This document shows positions 48,376-56,969 of a DNA stretch of 64,000 nucleotides, piece after piece. Below the pieces are notes generated by a model. That model ran no database searches. It was not told the origin of the DNA and saw nothing but the letters and a program-made list of their open reading frames with translations. The position numbers and the translations under genes were made by a program. The stretch's first letter is position 1. Each line of letters begins with the position of its first letter. Source of the stretch: Pseudomonas fulva NBRC 16637 = DSM 17717 (lineage in GTDB: Bacteria; Pseudomonadota; Gammaproteobacteria; Pseudomonadales; Pseudomonadaceae); assembly GCF_000730565.1 (NCBI RefSeq), contig NZ_BBIQ01000010.1, positions 62,001-126,000 of the forward strand, read 5' to 3'.

Positions 48376-51300
48376 ATGCCCATGTCCACGCCCATGCCCG
48401 GCCCCATTGCTGGCCCCGCCCGCCACGATACCGTGGGCCTGGCCTGGACCAAGGCTGCCCTGCTCGATTGCCTGGGGCAGGGGCGCCAGGCGCTGGAACG
48501 CTTTGCTGGCGAGCCTGAAGACCTGTCGCTACTCACCTTCGTGGCGGACAACCTGCACCAGGTGCACGGTTGCCTGGTGATGCTGGAGTTGCCTGGGGCA
48601 ACGCGCCTTGCCCAGGAGCTGGAGATGCTCGTGACCGACCTGGCCAACGGTAAGGTCACCCCGCGAGGCGACTGCCTGGGCGCGTTGTTCAAGGGCCTGG
48701 AGCTGTTGCCTTCCTACCTGGAACGTCTGCGCGGTGCACGCCATGACTTGCCACTGGTGATGTTGCCGCTCCTGAACCAGCTACGTGCCTGCCGGGGCGC
48801 GGAACCGGTGGTTCATGGCCGCCTGCTCGGCAATGCAGGCCAGCGTCTGGCAGGTGCCCAGGACCTGGCGAACCTTGACGTGTCATTGGGCAACTGGCGC
48901 GAGCAGTTGCAGGCTGGGGAGGGCCGCGACGCGCTAAGGTCGGTAGTGGCGGCATTGTGTGACGACCTCATGCGCATCAAGGACCGCCTGGACCAGTTCG
49001 TGCGCAGCGACCGGCAGCACAATGAACAACTGGAGGTGTTGCTCGCGCCCCTGCGCCACGTGGCCGATACCCTGGCCGTGCTGGGTTTCCAGCAGCCGCG
49101 TCGGGTCATCATCGATCAAGTGATGACGCTGCAAGGGCTGGCCGAGGGCGATCGGGCCGTGGATGACGCGGTGCTGATGGATGTGGCGGGGGCCTTGTTG
49201 TACGTGGAAGCCACGCTCAACGGCATGGTCGGACCACTCGAAGAAGGGGGGGAGCCAGGCCTGCCGGGCGCCGATGTCGCCGAGATTCGCCTGGTCGTGC
49301 TGCGAGAGTCGCTGAACGTGTTGCAGCAGGCCAAGGACCTGATGGGCGATTGCCTGGAGTCGGGCTGGCCCCGTCAGCACCTGCAGGCCTTGCCAGGCTT
49401 GCTCCAGCAGGTGCGCGGCGCCCTGGCCATGCTGATGTTGCCGGCCGCTGCCGAGGTGTTCGCGCGCTGCACGGTGTTTGTCCAGGGCTGGGTACAACAG
49501 GCGCAGGCCGACCCCTCGTCCGAGGAACTGACGCTGCTGGCCGAAGCCTTGAGCGCTGGCGAATGCTATCTGCAATGGCGCGTGGCCGACCCGCTGGCCG
49601 ACGCTCAGCGCTTCATCGTCATGGCTCGCGAGCGCCTGGGGGCGTTGGGCGTGCACTGTTCCACCGTTGAAGAGCATGCCGATCTGGAAGAGGCGGACGG
49701 CCTTCAGGACGAATTGCGTGGCGTATTCATCGAAGAAGCCCAAGCATTGCTTCAGGACATTGAGCGGCACTGGTTGACTTGGCGTGCCGACCACCAGCAG
49801 CACAACGCGCTGATCGAAGTGCATAGGGCATTGCATACGCTCAAGGGCGCAGGCCGCCTGGTGCATGCCCAGGCGTTGGCAGAGCTGGCCTGGGCCGCCG
49901 AGCACTTGCTCAACCGTGTGCTTGCCGGCCGCAACGTGCTTGGTGCGGACGGGCAGATGGCGCTTGAGCAAGCGTTCGCGCAACTGCCCGAGGTGCTCGC
50001 CGACTTCGCCGCGGGGCACCTGCCGCATGTGAGCGCTGTACAGCAACTGGTGGGCCACCTGCATGCCCTTGCCGAGCGCGACCTGCCAGCCGCGGCCAGC
50101 GCGCAGGGGCTCGACCCGCAGTTACTGGACATCTTCCGTGGCGAGGCCCAAGGCCACCTGGCCAGCCTCGACGGGTTCCTGGCAAATGCCCAGCACGGCG
50201 TCCCTGTAGACGACGCCCTGCAGCGGGCCTTGCACACCCTCAAGGGCAGTGCGGCCATGGCCGGAGTTGTGCCCATCGCCGAACTTGCCACCGTGTTCGA
50301 CCGACTGGTGCGCGAGTACAAGGCGCACGACCTGCTGCTCGATGAAACGGAGCTGCACTGGCTCAAGTCCGCCGCCTCGATGTTCGGGCAGGGCCTGGCG
50401 CAGTTATCCACCACCCCGTTCGAGCCACTGCCTGGTGCGGCCCAATTGATCGAGCAGGTCGAGTTGGCCATCGATATGCGCATCGCCGCCCTGGGCGGCG
50501 ATGCGCATGCCTCGACCGGCAACGCCCGCGACCCGCAACAGGTCGCAGCTTTCCTGTCGCAAGCCATGGATCGTTTGCTGGACGCCGAGTCGTTGCTGGC
50601 CGACTGGCAGCGGCGCCCGGCTCAACGGGCGGCCTTGGAGACACTGCTCGATGACATGACCGAGCTTGCCCATGCCGCCCATTCGGCCGATCTGTGGCAG
50701 GTCGATGAGGTGTGCGAAGCCTTGCTGGACCTGTACGGTGCCGTGGAGGAGGGCAGCCTGCCTGCCGATGCGCAGTTCTTCACCCATGCCCAGCACGCCC
50801 ACGAGGCGCTGCTGGACATGCTCGACGAGCTGGCCGCCGGCCAGGACGTCGTCCCGCGTACGCCGCTGGTGGCTCGCCTGCGCGAACTTCAGGGGCAAGG
50901 GCTTGCACCCGATGCCACCGGGCGCGTGGGCCTCGACAGCGTCACACCGCTGCACCCGGACATGGACGTGCCACTGATCGACACGCCAGCCCCAGACCTG
51001 GCCCTCGACCCCGCGCCAGTGCCGCCGTCACAAGCTCCGGAAAGCGCCGGGGAAGAGCTGATGGAGGTTTTCCTCGAAGAAAGCTCGGACATCGTCGAGA
51101 GCGCCGCTGCAGCGCTGGCGCGATGGCAGGCCGACCCGCGCAGCACGGTGGAGGTGGACAACCTGATGCGCGACCTGCACACCCTCAAAGGGGTGGCACG
51201 CATGGTCGAAATCGGCCCCATCGGTGACCTGGCCCATGAGCTGGAATTTTTGTACGAGTTGCTCGCGGCAGGGCGCCTGCCACCGAGCGGGGCCCTGTTC

Positions 51301-53331
51301 TCGCTGTTGCAGAACTGCCACGACCGCCTGGCGCACATGCTCGATGCGGTGCGCCTGGGGCAACCGCTGCACGCCGCCACGGCGCTGATCGATTACATCC
51401 GCAACTTCAGCAGCGCAGGCCTGACCGACAGCGCGGCCGGCACCAGCCCGGTCGAAACTGCCGCCAGCGAAGGTCCGGCAGTAACCCCCGAGCGAGTGCC
51501 GGGGGACATGGTCAAGGTCGATGCCGAATTGCTGGACGACCTGGGCAACCTGGCCGGTGAGCACTCGATCATCCGTGGACGCATCGAGCAGCAGGTCAAT
51601 GACGCCCAGTTCACCCTCAACGAAATGGAAACCACGCTCGAGCGCATGCGTGACCAGCTGCTGCGCCTGGATATCGAAACTCAGGGGCGGATCTCCAGCC
51701 GCCAGCAGCTGGAGGGCGATGTCTATGAAGACTTCGACCCACTGGAAATGGACCGTCACTCCCAGCTGCAGCAGTTGTCGCGGGCGCTGTTCGAGTCGGC
51801 CTCGGACCTGCTGGACCTGAAGGAAACCATGGCCCAGCGCGCCCAGGAAGCCTACGGCCTGCTCCAGCAGCAGGCGCGGGTCAACAGCCAGTTGCAGGAG
51901 GGCCTGACGGCAACGTTGATGGTGCCTTTCGAACGCCTGGTGCCGCGCTTGCAGCGCGTGGTGCGGCAGGTGGCGAGCGAGCTGGGCAAGCAGGTCGAGC
52001 TGGTGGTGGGCAACGCCGAGGGCGAGCTGGACCGCAGTGTGCTGGAACGCATGGTGGCGCCGCTTGAACACATGTTGCGCAATGCCGTCGACCATGGCCT
52101 GGAAAGCCGCGAAGCCCGATTGGCTGCGGGTAAGCCTGAGCAGGGCACGATCCACCTAAACCTGCTGCACGAGGGGGCGGACATCGTCATCGAGATGACC
52201 GACGATGGCGCCGGCGTACCCCTACAAGCCGTCCGACTCAAGGCGATCAAGCGCGGCCTGCTCGACCCGCAGGCACAGCTGAGCGACCACGAGATACTGC
52301 AGTTCATCCTCAGGCCGGGCTTTTCCACGGCCGAAAAGATCACGCAGATCTCAGGGCGAGGCCTGGGCATGGACGTGGTCCACGAGGAGGTCAAGCAGTT
52401 GGGCGGCTCGATGACCATCGAGTCGGCCCAGGGCAAAGGGGCGCGTTTTCAGATTCGCCTGCCGTTCACGGTGTCGATCAACCGCGCGCTGATGGTGCAC
52501 CTGGGCGACGAGCAGTACGCCATCCCGCTCAACACCATCGAAGGCATCGTGAGGGTACCGCCCGCTGAGCTGGCAGGTTGCTACGAGCAGGAGCCGCCGC
52601 GCTACACCTACGGAGGCCATCAGTACCAGCTGCGCTACCTGGGCGAGCTGGTGCAGGGCGCGCCGCGTCCTACGCTGCTGGGCCAGAGCGTGCCGCTGCC
52701 CTTGTTGCTGGTGCATTCACAGGAGCAGTCGTTCGCCATTCAGGTCGACAGCCTGTCGCCCAGCCGGGAGATCGTGGTCAAAAGCCTGGGCCCGCAGTTT
52801 GCGGCCGTTGCCGGCCTGTCGGGTGCAACGCTGCTGGGGGATGGGCGCGTCGTGTTGATTCTCGACCTGTTGGGGCAATTGCGTGGCCAGCAACGGCGGC
52901 TTGCTCGTTTGCCTGGAGGCACGCCGCGTGGGTTGCTGCCGGCAGCGACCCCGGACCGCACCTTGCTGGTGATGGTGGTAGACGATTCGGTCACGGTGCG
53001 CAAGGTCACCAGCCGCCTGCTTGAGCGCCATGGCATGAGCGTGATCACCGCCAAGGACGGGGTGGATGCCATGGCGGTGCTGGAAGGGCACCGGCCCGAT
53101 GTGTTGCTGCTGGATATCGAAATGCCGCGCATGGACGGTTTCGAAGTGGCGACCCGCATTCGCCAGGACGCCCGCCTCAAGGCGCTGCCCATCATCATGA
53201 TCACCTCGCGTACGGGGCACAAGCACCGCGACCGAGCCATGGCCATCGGGGTCAACGAATACCTCGGCAAGCCTTATCAGGAGTCGGTCTTGCTGCACAG
53301 CATCCTCCGGTGGAGCCAGTCCCATGCTTGA
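48376..53331 (+). CDS. chpA: Pil-Chp hybrid histidine kinase ChpA/PilL (shortened form)
   Basis: A 1651-residue hybrid CheA-type kinase. After a helical N-terminal region come three HPt domains with phosphorylatable histidines H487, H620 and H935 (each in an LHTLKG motif), then a dimerisation helix region, the HATPase (NAVDHGLE, DDGAGVPL, STAEKITQISGRGLGMDVV), a CheW-like domain and a C-terminal receiver with D1580 in LLLDIEMPRMDG. The P. aeruginosa ChpA has about 2470 residues and eight phosphotransfer domains, so this is a compact form, as I recall for P. putida. It begins three bases after pilJ and overlaps chpC by eight bases. Confidence 0.93.
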   Translation: MPMSTPMPGPIAGPARHDTVGLAWTKAALLDCLGQGRQALERFAGEPEDLSLLTFVADNLHQVHGCLVMLELPGATRLAQELEMLVTDLANGKVTPRGDCLGALFKGLELLPSYLERLRGARHDLPLVMLPLLNQLRACRGAEPVVHGRLLGNAGQRLAGAQDLANLDVSLGNWREQLQAGEGRDALRSVVAALCDDLMRIKDRLDQFVRSDRQHNEQLEVLLAPLRHVADTLAVLGFQQPRRVIIDQVMTLQGLAEGDRAVDDAVLMDVAGALLYVEATLNGMVGPLEEGGEPGLPGADVAEIRLVVLRESLNVLQQAKDLMGDCLESGWPRQHLQALPGLLQQVRGALAMLMLPAAAEVFARCTVFVQGWVQQAQADPSSEELTLLAEALSAGECYLQWRVADPLADAQRFIVMARERLGALGVHCSTVEEHADLEEADGLQDELRGVFIEEAQALLQDIERHWLTWRADHQQHNALIEVHRALHTLKGAGRLVHAQALAELAWAAEHLLNRVLAGRNVLGADGQMALEQAFAQLPEVLADFAAGHLPHVSAVQQLVGHLHALAERDLPAAASAQGLDPQLLDIFRGEAQGHLASLDGFLANAQHGVPVDDALQRALHTLKGSAAMAGVVPIAELATVFDRLVREYKAHDLLLDETELHWLKSAASMFGQGLAQLSTTPFEPLPGAAQLIEQVELAIDMRIAALGGDAHASTGNARDPQQVAAFLSQAMDRLLDAESLLADWQRRPAQRAALETLLDDMTELAHAAHSADLWQVDEVCEALLDLYGAVEEGSLPADAQFFTHAQHAHEALLDMLDELAAGQDVVPRTPLVARLRELQGQGLAPDATGRVGLDSVTPLHPDMDVPLIDTPAPDLALDPAPVPPSQAPESAGEELMEVFLEESSDIVESAAAALARWQADPRSTVEVDNLMRDLHTLKGVARMVEIGPIGDLAHELEFLYELLAAGRLPPSGALFSLLQNCHDRLAHMLDAVRLGQPLHAATALIDYIRNFSSAGLTDSAAGTSPVETAASEGPAVTPERVPGDMVKVDAELLDDLGNLAGEHSIIRGRIEQQVNDAQFTLNEMETTLERMRDQLLRLDIETQGRISSRQQLEGDVYEDFDPLEMDRHSQLQQLSRALFESASDLLDLKETMAQRAQEAYGLLQQQARVNSQLQEGLTATLMVPFERLVPRLQRVVRQVASELGKQVELVVGNAEGELDRSVLERMVAPLEHMLRNAVDHGLESREARLAAGKPEQGTIHLNLLHEGADIVIEMTDDGAGVPLQAVRLKAIKRGLLDPQAQLSDHEILQFILRPGFSTAEKITQISGRGLGMDVVHEEVKQLGGSMTIESAQGKGARFQIRLPFTVSINRALMVHLGDEQYAIPLNTIEGIVRVPPAELAGCYEQEPPRYTYGGHQYQLRYLGELVQGAPRPTLLGQSVPLPLLLVHSQEQSFAIQVDSLSPSREIVVKSLGPQFAAVAGLSGATLLGDGRVVLILDLLGQLRGQQRRLARLPGGTPRGLLPAATPDRTLLVMVVDDSVTVRKVTSRLLERHGMSVITAKDGVDAMAVLEGHRPDVLLLDIEMPRMDGFEVATRIRQDARLKALPIIMITSRTGHKHRDRAMAIGVNEYLGKPYQESVLLHSILRWSQSHA

Positions 53332-53806
53332 ACTGATAGCCGGGCAGCGCAGCAGCCTTACCGGGCTGTTGCTGCCATTGGGCGACCGTACGTTGGTGCT
53401 GCCCAATGTGGCCGTAGCCGAACTCAGTGGGCTGCGCAATGTAGCGTGTCAGCGCGGTGACCTGCCCTGGCACCTGGGCTGGGTCGACTGGCGCCAGCAG
53501 CGCTTGCCCCTGATCGGTTTCGAAGCGGCCTGTGACAGCCATACGCCCTGTGGAGAACGGGCCCGTGTGGTGGTGCTCAACGCACTGGGCGACACGGGGT
53601 TGCGTTACCTGGCCTTGTTGCTGCAAGACATACCGCGCTCGTGCAAGCTCGACAGCCAGCTCAACTACGTTGACGTGACGTTGGCACCCCTTGAGTTGGC
53701 CGCTGTCCAGGTAGGGGATCAGGTGGCGCGCGTGCCTGACCTGGTCGGGCTCGAGCGCCTGGTCAGGGACGCACAGCGCAGCGGCAGGCTGCAAACGCCG
53801 GGTTAG
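53324..53806 (+). CDS. chpC: CheW-like protein ChpC
   Basis: A 160-residue divergent CheW-domain protein at the end of the Pil-Chp operon, overlapping the kinase gene by eight bases. Visible are LLPLGDRTLVLPNVAVAEL, the GWVDWRQQRLPLIGFE strand and a C-terminal helix. By position and size it matches ChpC, which couples additional receptors to the kinase. Sequence similarity to CheW is weak, so position carries much of the call. Confidence 0.8.
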   Translation: MLELIAGQRSSLTGLLLPLGDRTLVLPNVAVAELSGLRNVACQRGDLPWHLGWVDWRQQRLPLIGFEAACDSHTPCGERARVVVLNALGDTGLRYLALLLQDIPRSCKLDSQLNYVDVTLAPLELAAVQVGDQVARVPDLVGLERLVRDAQRSGRLQTPG

Positions 53807-53874
53807 AGCGTGCCGCCGGTACGCGTCGAGTGTCGTGGCTGAAACTAGCTGGGTTTCGAAAGGTCTTTAAGTGC

Positions 53875-54492
53875 ATGTATTACGGTGAACGCTTCAATGC
53901 CTGGACCCACTTGGTGGGTGCGTTGCTGGCAGGCCTCGGTGCCCTCTGGCTGATCATCGGCGCCATCTTGCAGGGGGACCCCTGGAAGATCGTCAGTTTC
54001 TCCATCTACGGTGGCACGCTGCTGTTGCTGTACAGCATTTCCACGCTGTATCACAGCACGCGAGGGCGGGCGAAGGTGATCATGCGCAAGCTCGATCACC
54101 TCTCCATCTACCTGCTGATAGCCGGGAGCTACACGCCCTTCTGCCTGATCAGCCTGCGCGGGCCCTGGGGCTGGAGCCTGTTCGGCATCGTCTGGGGGCT
54201 GGCCGTACTGGGCATGTTGCAGGAAATCAAGCCCCGCTCCGAAGCACGCGTCTTGTCCATCGTGATCTACGCCGTGATGGGCTGGATCGTGCTGGTCGCG
54301 GTCAACCCGTTGCTGGAGGCGCTGGGTACGGCCGGTTTTGCCTGGTTGGCCGCAGGGGGCGTGTTCTACACCGTGGGCATCATATTTTTCGCATTCGACC
54401 GGCGCTTTCGCCACTGGCATGGCATCTGGCACCTGTTCGTGATTGCCGGCAGCCTGATGCATTTCGTGGCAGTGTCGCACTACGTGCGCTGA
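53875..54492 (+). CDS. Hemolysin III / TrhA family membrane protein
   Basis: A 205-residue protein with seven predicted helices of the PAQR-like hemolysin III family. The polar residues expected in this fold are visible: ERFNAWTHLVGA at the start, LYHSTRG in the second loop, KLDHLSIYLLIAGSYTPF, and HWHGIWHLFVIAGSLMHF at the end, giving the His/Asp set thought to bind zinc. The function is related to membrane-lipid energy homeostasis in some bacteria. ATG 53875 gives the family start; a GTG at 53830 is possible but has no ribosome site. Confidence 0.85.
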   Translation: MYYGERFNAWTHLVGALLAGLGALWLIIGAILQGDPWKIVSFSIYGGTLLLLYSISTLYHSTRGRAKVIMRKLDHLSIYLLIAGSYTPFCLISLRGPWGWSLFGIVWGLAVLGMLQEIKPRSEARVLSIVIYAVMGWIVLVAVNPLLEALGTAGFAWLAAGGVFYTVGIIFFAFDRRFRHWHGIWHLFVIAGSLMHFVAVSHYVR

Positions 54493-54533
54493 TGAACCCA
54501 GCCTGTGAGCAGCCTCTGCTCCCCTGAGAAGGC

Positions 54534-55253
54534 TTAGAAATCGCCCCAGAGCTGTTGCGCCACCGAAAGGGCTACCACCGGCGCAGTTTCAGTGCGCAAT
54601 ACCCGCGGGCCAAGGCGCGCTGCATGAAAGCCCGCTGCCTTGGCCTGCTCGACCTCGGGTTCGCTCAAGCCGCCTTCGGGACCGATCAGAAAAGCCAGGC
54701 TTGCCGGTCTGGCATGGCTGACCAGCGGTTCGGCCACCGGGTGCAACACCAGCTTGAGCTGCGCCTGGGTTGCGGCCAGCCACTCAGTCAAGGTGATGGG
54801 TGGGTGGATGATCGGCAGGCTGGAGCGGCCACACTGTTCGCAGGCGCTGATCGCCACTTGCCGCCAGTGGGCCAGGCGTTTGTCGGCACGCTCGTCCTTC
54901 AGGCGCACCTCGCACCGCTCGCTGACGATCGGGGTGATTTCATTGGCGCCCAGCTCAGTGGCTTTCTGGATGGCCCAGTCCATACGCTCGCCCCGCGACA
55001 GCCCTTGACCCAGGTGCACCTGCAGGGGGGAATCGGCCTGGCCAGCGAATGCCTGGTCCAGGCTCACACGCACGGCCTTCTTGCCCACCTCCAGCAACTG
55101 CCCACGGTATTCCTGGCCGCTGCCGTCGAACAGCTGCACGGGGTCACCCGCCGCCATGCGCAATACGCGGCCGATGTAGTGGGCCTGTGCCTCGGGCAGG
55201 TCGTGTTCCCCAAGGCTCAGGGTAGCGTCGATGAAAAAGCGGGACAGTCTCAT
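54534..55253 (-). CDS. rsmE: 16S rRNA (uracil-1498-N3)-methyltransferase
   Basis: A 239-residue SPOUT methyltransferase. The N-terminal PUA-like part (RFFID, HYIGRVLRM, LFDGSGQEYRG) and the C-terminal knot (FLIGPEGGLSEPE, LGPRVLRTETA) fit canonical RsmE, which methylates U1498 of 16S rRNA in the assembled small subunit. ATG 55253 (MRLSRFF) is the family start. A divergent family member lies at 19.1-19.9 kb. Confidence 0.93.
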   Translation of the reverse strand: MRLSRFFIDATLSLGEHDLPEAQAHYIGRVLRMAAGDPVQLFDGSGQEYRGQLLEVGKKAVRVSLDQAFAGQADSPLQVHLGQGLSRGERMDWAIQKATELGANEITPIVSERCEVRLKDERADKRLAHWRQVAISACEQCGRSSLPIIHPPITLTEWLAATQAQLKLVLHPVAEPLVSHARPASLAFLIGPEGGLSEPEVEQAKAAGFHAARLGPRVLRTETAPVVALSVAQQLWGDF

Positions 55254-55357
55254 GGGTAAGCTCTGAAAAGGTAAGGACAACCGGAAGGCCCGCGCTGGCA
55301 TGACGCATGCGCAGCGCAGGTTCCGGCGCGGTCGAAGGCCTGACCTTCGCCCCGTAA

Positions 55358-56764
55358 TCAGCCCGGATCGCGAAAATCCGGGTGGAAGGTGCTGGGCACC
55401 GTCACGCAGGTGCTGTCGCGGGTGGCGATGTCGATGCCTTCGCTGGCCACTTCGGCCAGGAAGTCGATCTGTTCGGGCGTGATGATATACGGTGGCAGGA
55501 AATACACCACACTGCCCAGCGGACGCAGCAGCGCGCCACGGGTCAGGGCATGCTCGAACACTTTAAGGCCGCGTCGCGCCTGCCAGGGGTAGGGCACTTT
55601 GCCGGCTTTGTCCTGGACCATTTCGATGGCCAGGACCATGCCGGTCTGGCGAATCTCGGCCACGTGGGCATGGTCGGCCAGATGCGCGGTGGCGGTGGCC
55701 ATGCGCGTGGCCAGCGCCTTGTTGGCCTCGATCACGTTATCCTGCTCGAAGATGTCGAGGGTGGCCAATGCGGCCGCGCACGCCAGTGGGTTACCCGTGT
55801 AGCTGTGCGAATGCAGGAACGCGCGCAAGGTGCGGTAGTCGTCATAGAACGCCTGGTACACCTTGTCGGTGGTCAGGCAGGCGGCCAGGGGCAGATACCC
55901 CCCGGTCAGGGCCTTGGACAGGCACAGGAAGTCCGGGCGAATACCTGCCTGCTCGCAGGCGAACATCGTGCCCGTACGACCGAAGCCAACCGCGATCTCG
56001 TCATGGATCAGGTGCACGTCGTAGCGATCGCAGGCTTCGCGCAAAAGCTTGAGATAGACCGGATGGTACATGCGCATGCCGCCGGCGCCCTGGATCAACG
56101 GCTCGATGATGACCGCGCTGATCGAGGCATGATGCTCGGCCAAGGTCTGCTCCATGACTTGGAACAAGGTGCGCGAATGCGCCTCCCAACTGACGCCCTC
56201 CGGACGCAGGTAGCAATCGGGGCTTGGGACTTTCAGGGTGTCGAGCAGCAACGCCTTGTAGGTTTCGGTGAACAGCGGGACATCACCGACGGACATGGCC
56301 GCGATGGTTTCACCGTGATAGCTGTTGGTCAGGGTGACGAACCGCTTCTTGTCCGGCTTGCCGACGTTCTGCCAGTAGTGGAAGCTCATCTTCAGCGCCA
56401 CTTCGATGCACGAGGAGCCATTGTCGGCGTAGAACACCCGGTCGAGCCCAGCCGGTGTCATGGCCACCAGGCGTTCGGACAGTTCGATCACAGGCTGGTG
56501 GCTAAAGCCTGCCAGAATCACGTGCTCAAGCTGGTCGACCTGCTCCTTGATGCGCTGATTGATACGCGGGTTGGCATGGCCGAACACGTTGACCCACCAG
56601 CTGCTCACGGCATCCAGGTAGCGCCGGCCCTCGAAATCCTCGAGCCACACGCCTTCCCCGCGCTTGATCGGTATCAGCGGCAGTTGCTCGTGGTCTTTCA
56701 TCTGGGTGCAGGGGTGCCAGAGGACCTTGAGGTCGCGCTGCATCCACTGATCATTGAGGCCCAT
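55358..56764 (-). CDS. bioA: Adenosylmethionine-8-amino-7-oxononanoate aminotransferase
   Basis: A 468-residue class III PLP aminotransferase that makes 7,8-diaminopelargonate in biotin synthesis, using SAM as amino donor. PLP-binding residues are D255 (HDE) and K284 in LSKALTGG; the substrate-site motif SWWVN lies at about 55-59. Of two ATGs six bases apart the inner one (56764) is favoured because AGGAG is eight bases before it. It is separated from other bio genes, as in P. putida. Confidence 0.95.
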   Translation of the reverse strand: MGLNDQWMQRDLKVLWHPCTQMKDHEQLPLIPIKRGEGVWLEDFEGRRYLDAVSSWWVNVFGHANPRINQRIKEQVDQLEHVILAGFSHQPVIELSERLVAMTPAGLDRVFYADNGSSCIEVALKMSFHYWQNVGKPDKKRFVTLTNSYHGETIAAMSVGDVPLFTETYKALLLDTLKVPSPDCYLRPEGVSWEAHSRTLFQVMEQTLAEHHASISAVIIEPLIQGAGGMRMYHPVYLKLLREACDRYDVHLIHDEIAVGFGRTGTMFACEQAGIRPDFLCLSKALTGGYLPLAACLTTDKVYQAFYDDYRTLRAFLHSHSYTGNPLACAAALATLDIFEQDNVIEANKALATRMATATAHLADHAHVAEIRQTGMVLAIEMVQDKAGKVPYPWQARRGLKVFEHALTRGALLRPLGSVVYFLPPYIITPEQIDFLAEVASEGIDIATRDSTCVTVPSTFHPDFRDPG

Positions 56765-56969
56765 GAGCATTTCTCCTGGCTTGGCGGCGTGGGGGCGTAA
56801 GCCTAAGCAATGGCACGGGTGAGAACAACCCGCCAGAAAATGTCATTTAGCCAGACCACTTGATGTCACTACGCTGGCAGCCCTGGCAGCGGTGACGTAT
56901 TCTAGCGCCTCTCTCGGGGCATCCCGCCTCTCTCTGTTTTCTGCAACCTTTGACTCGGAGTTCGCCAAC

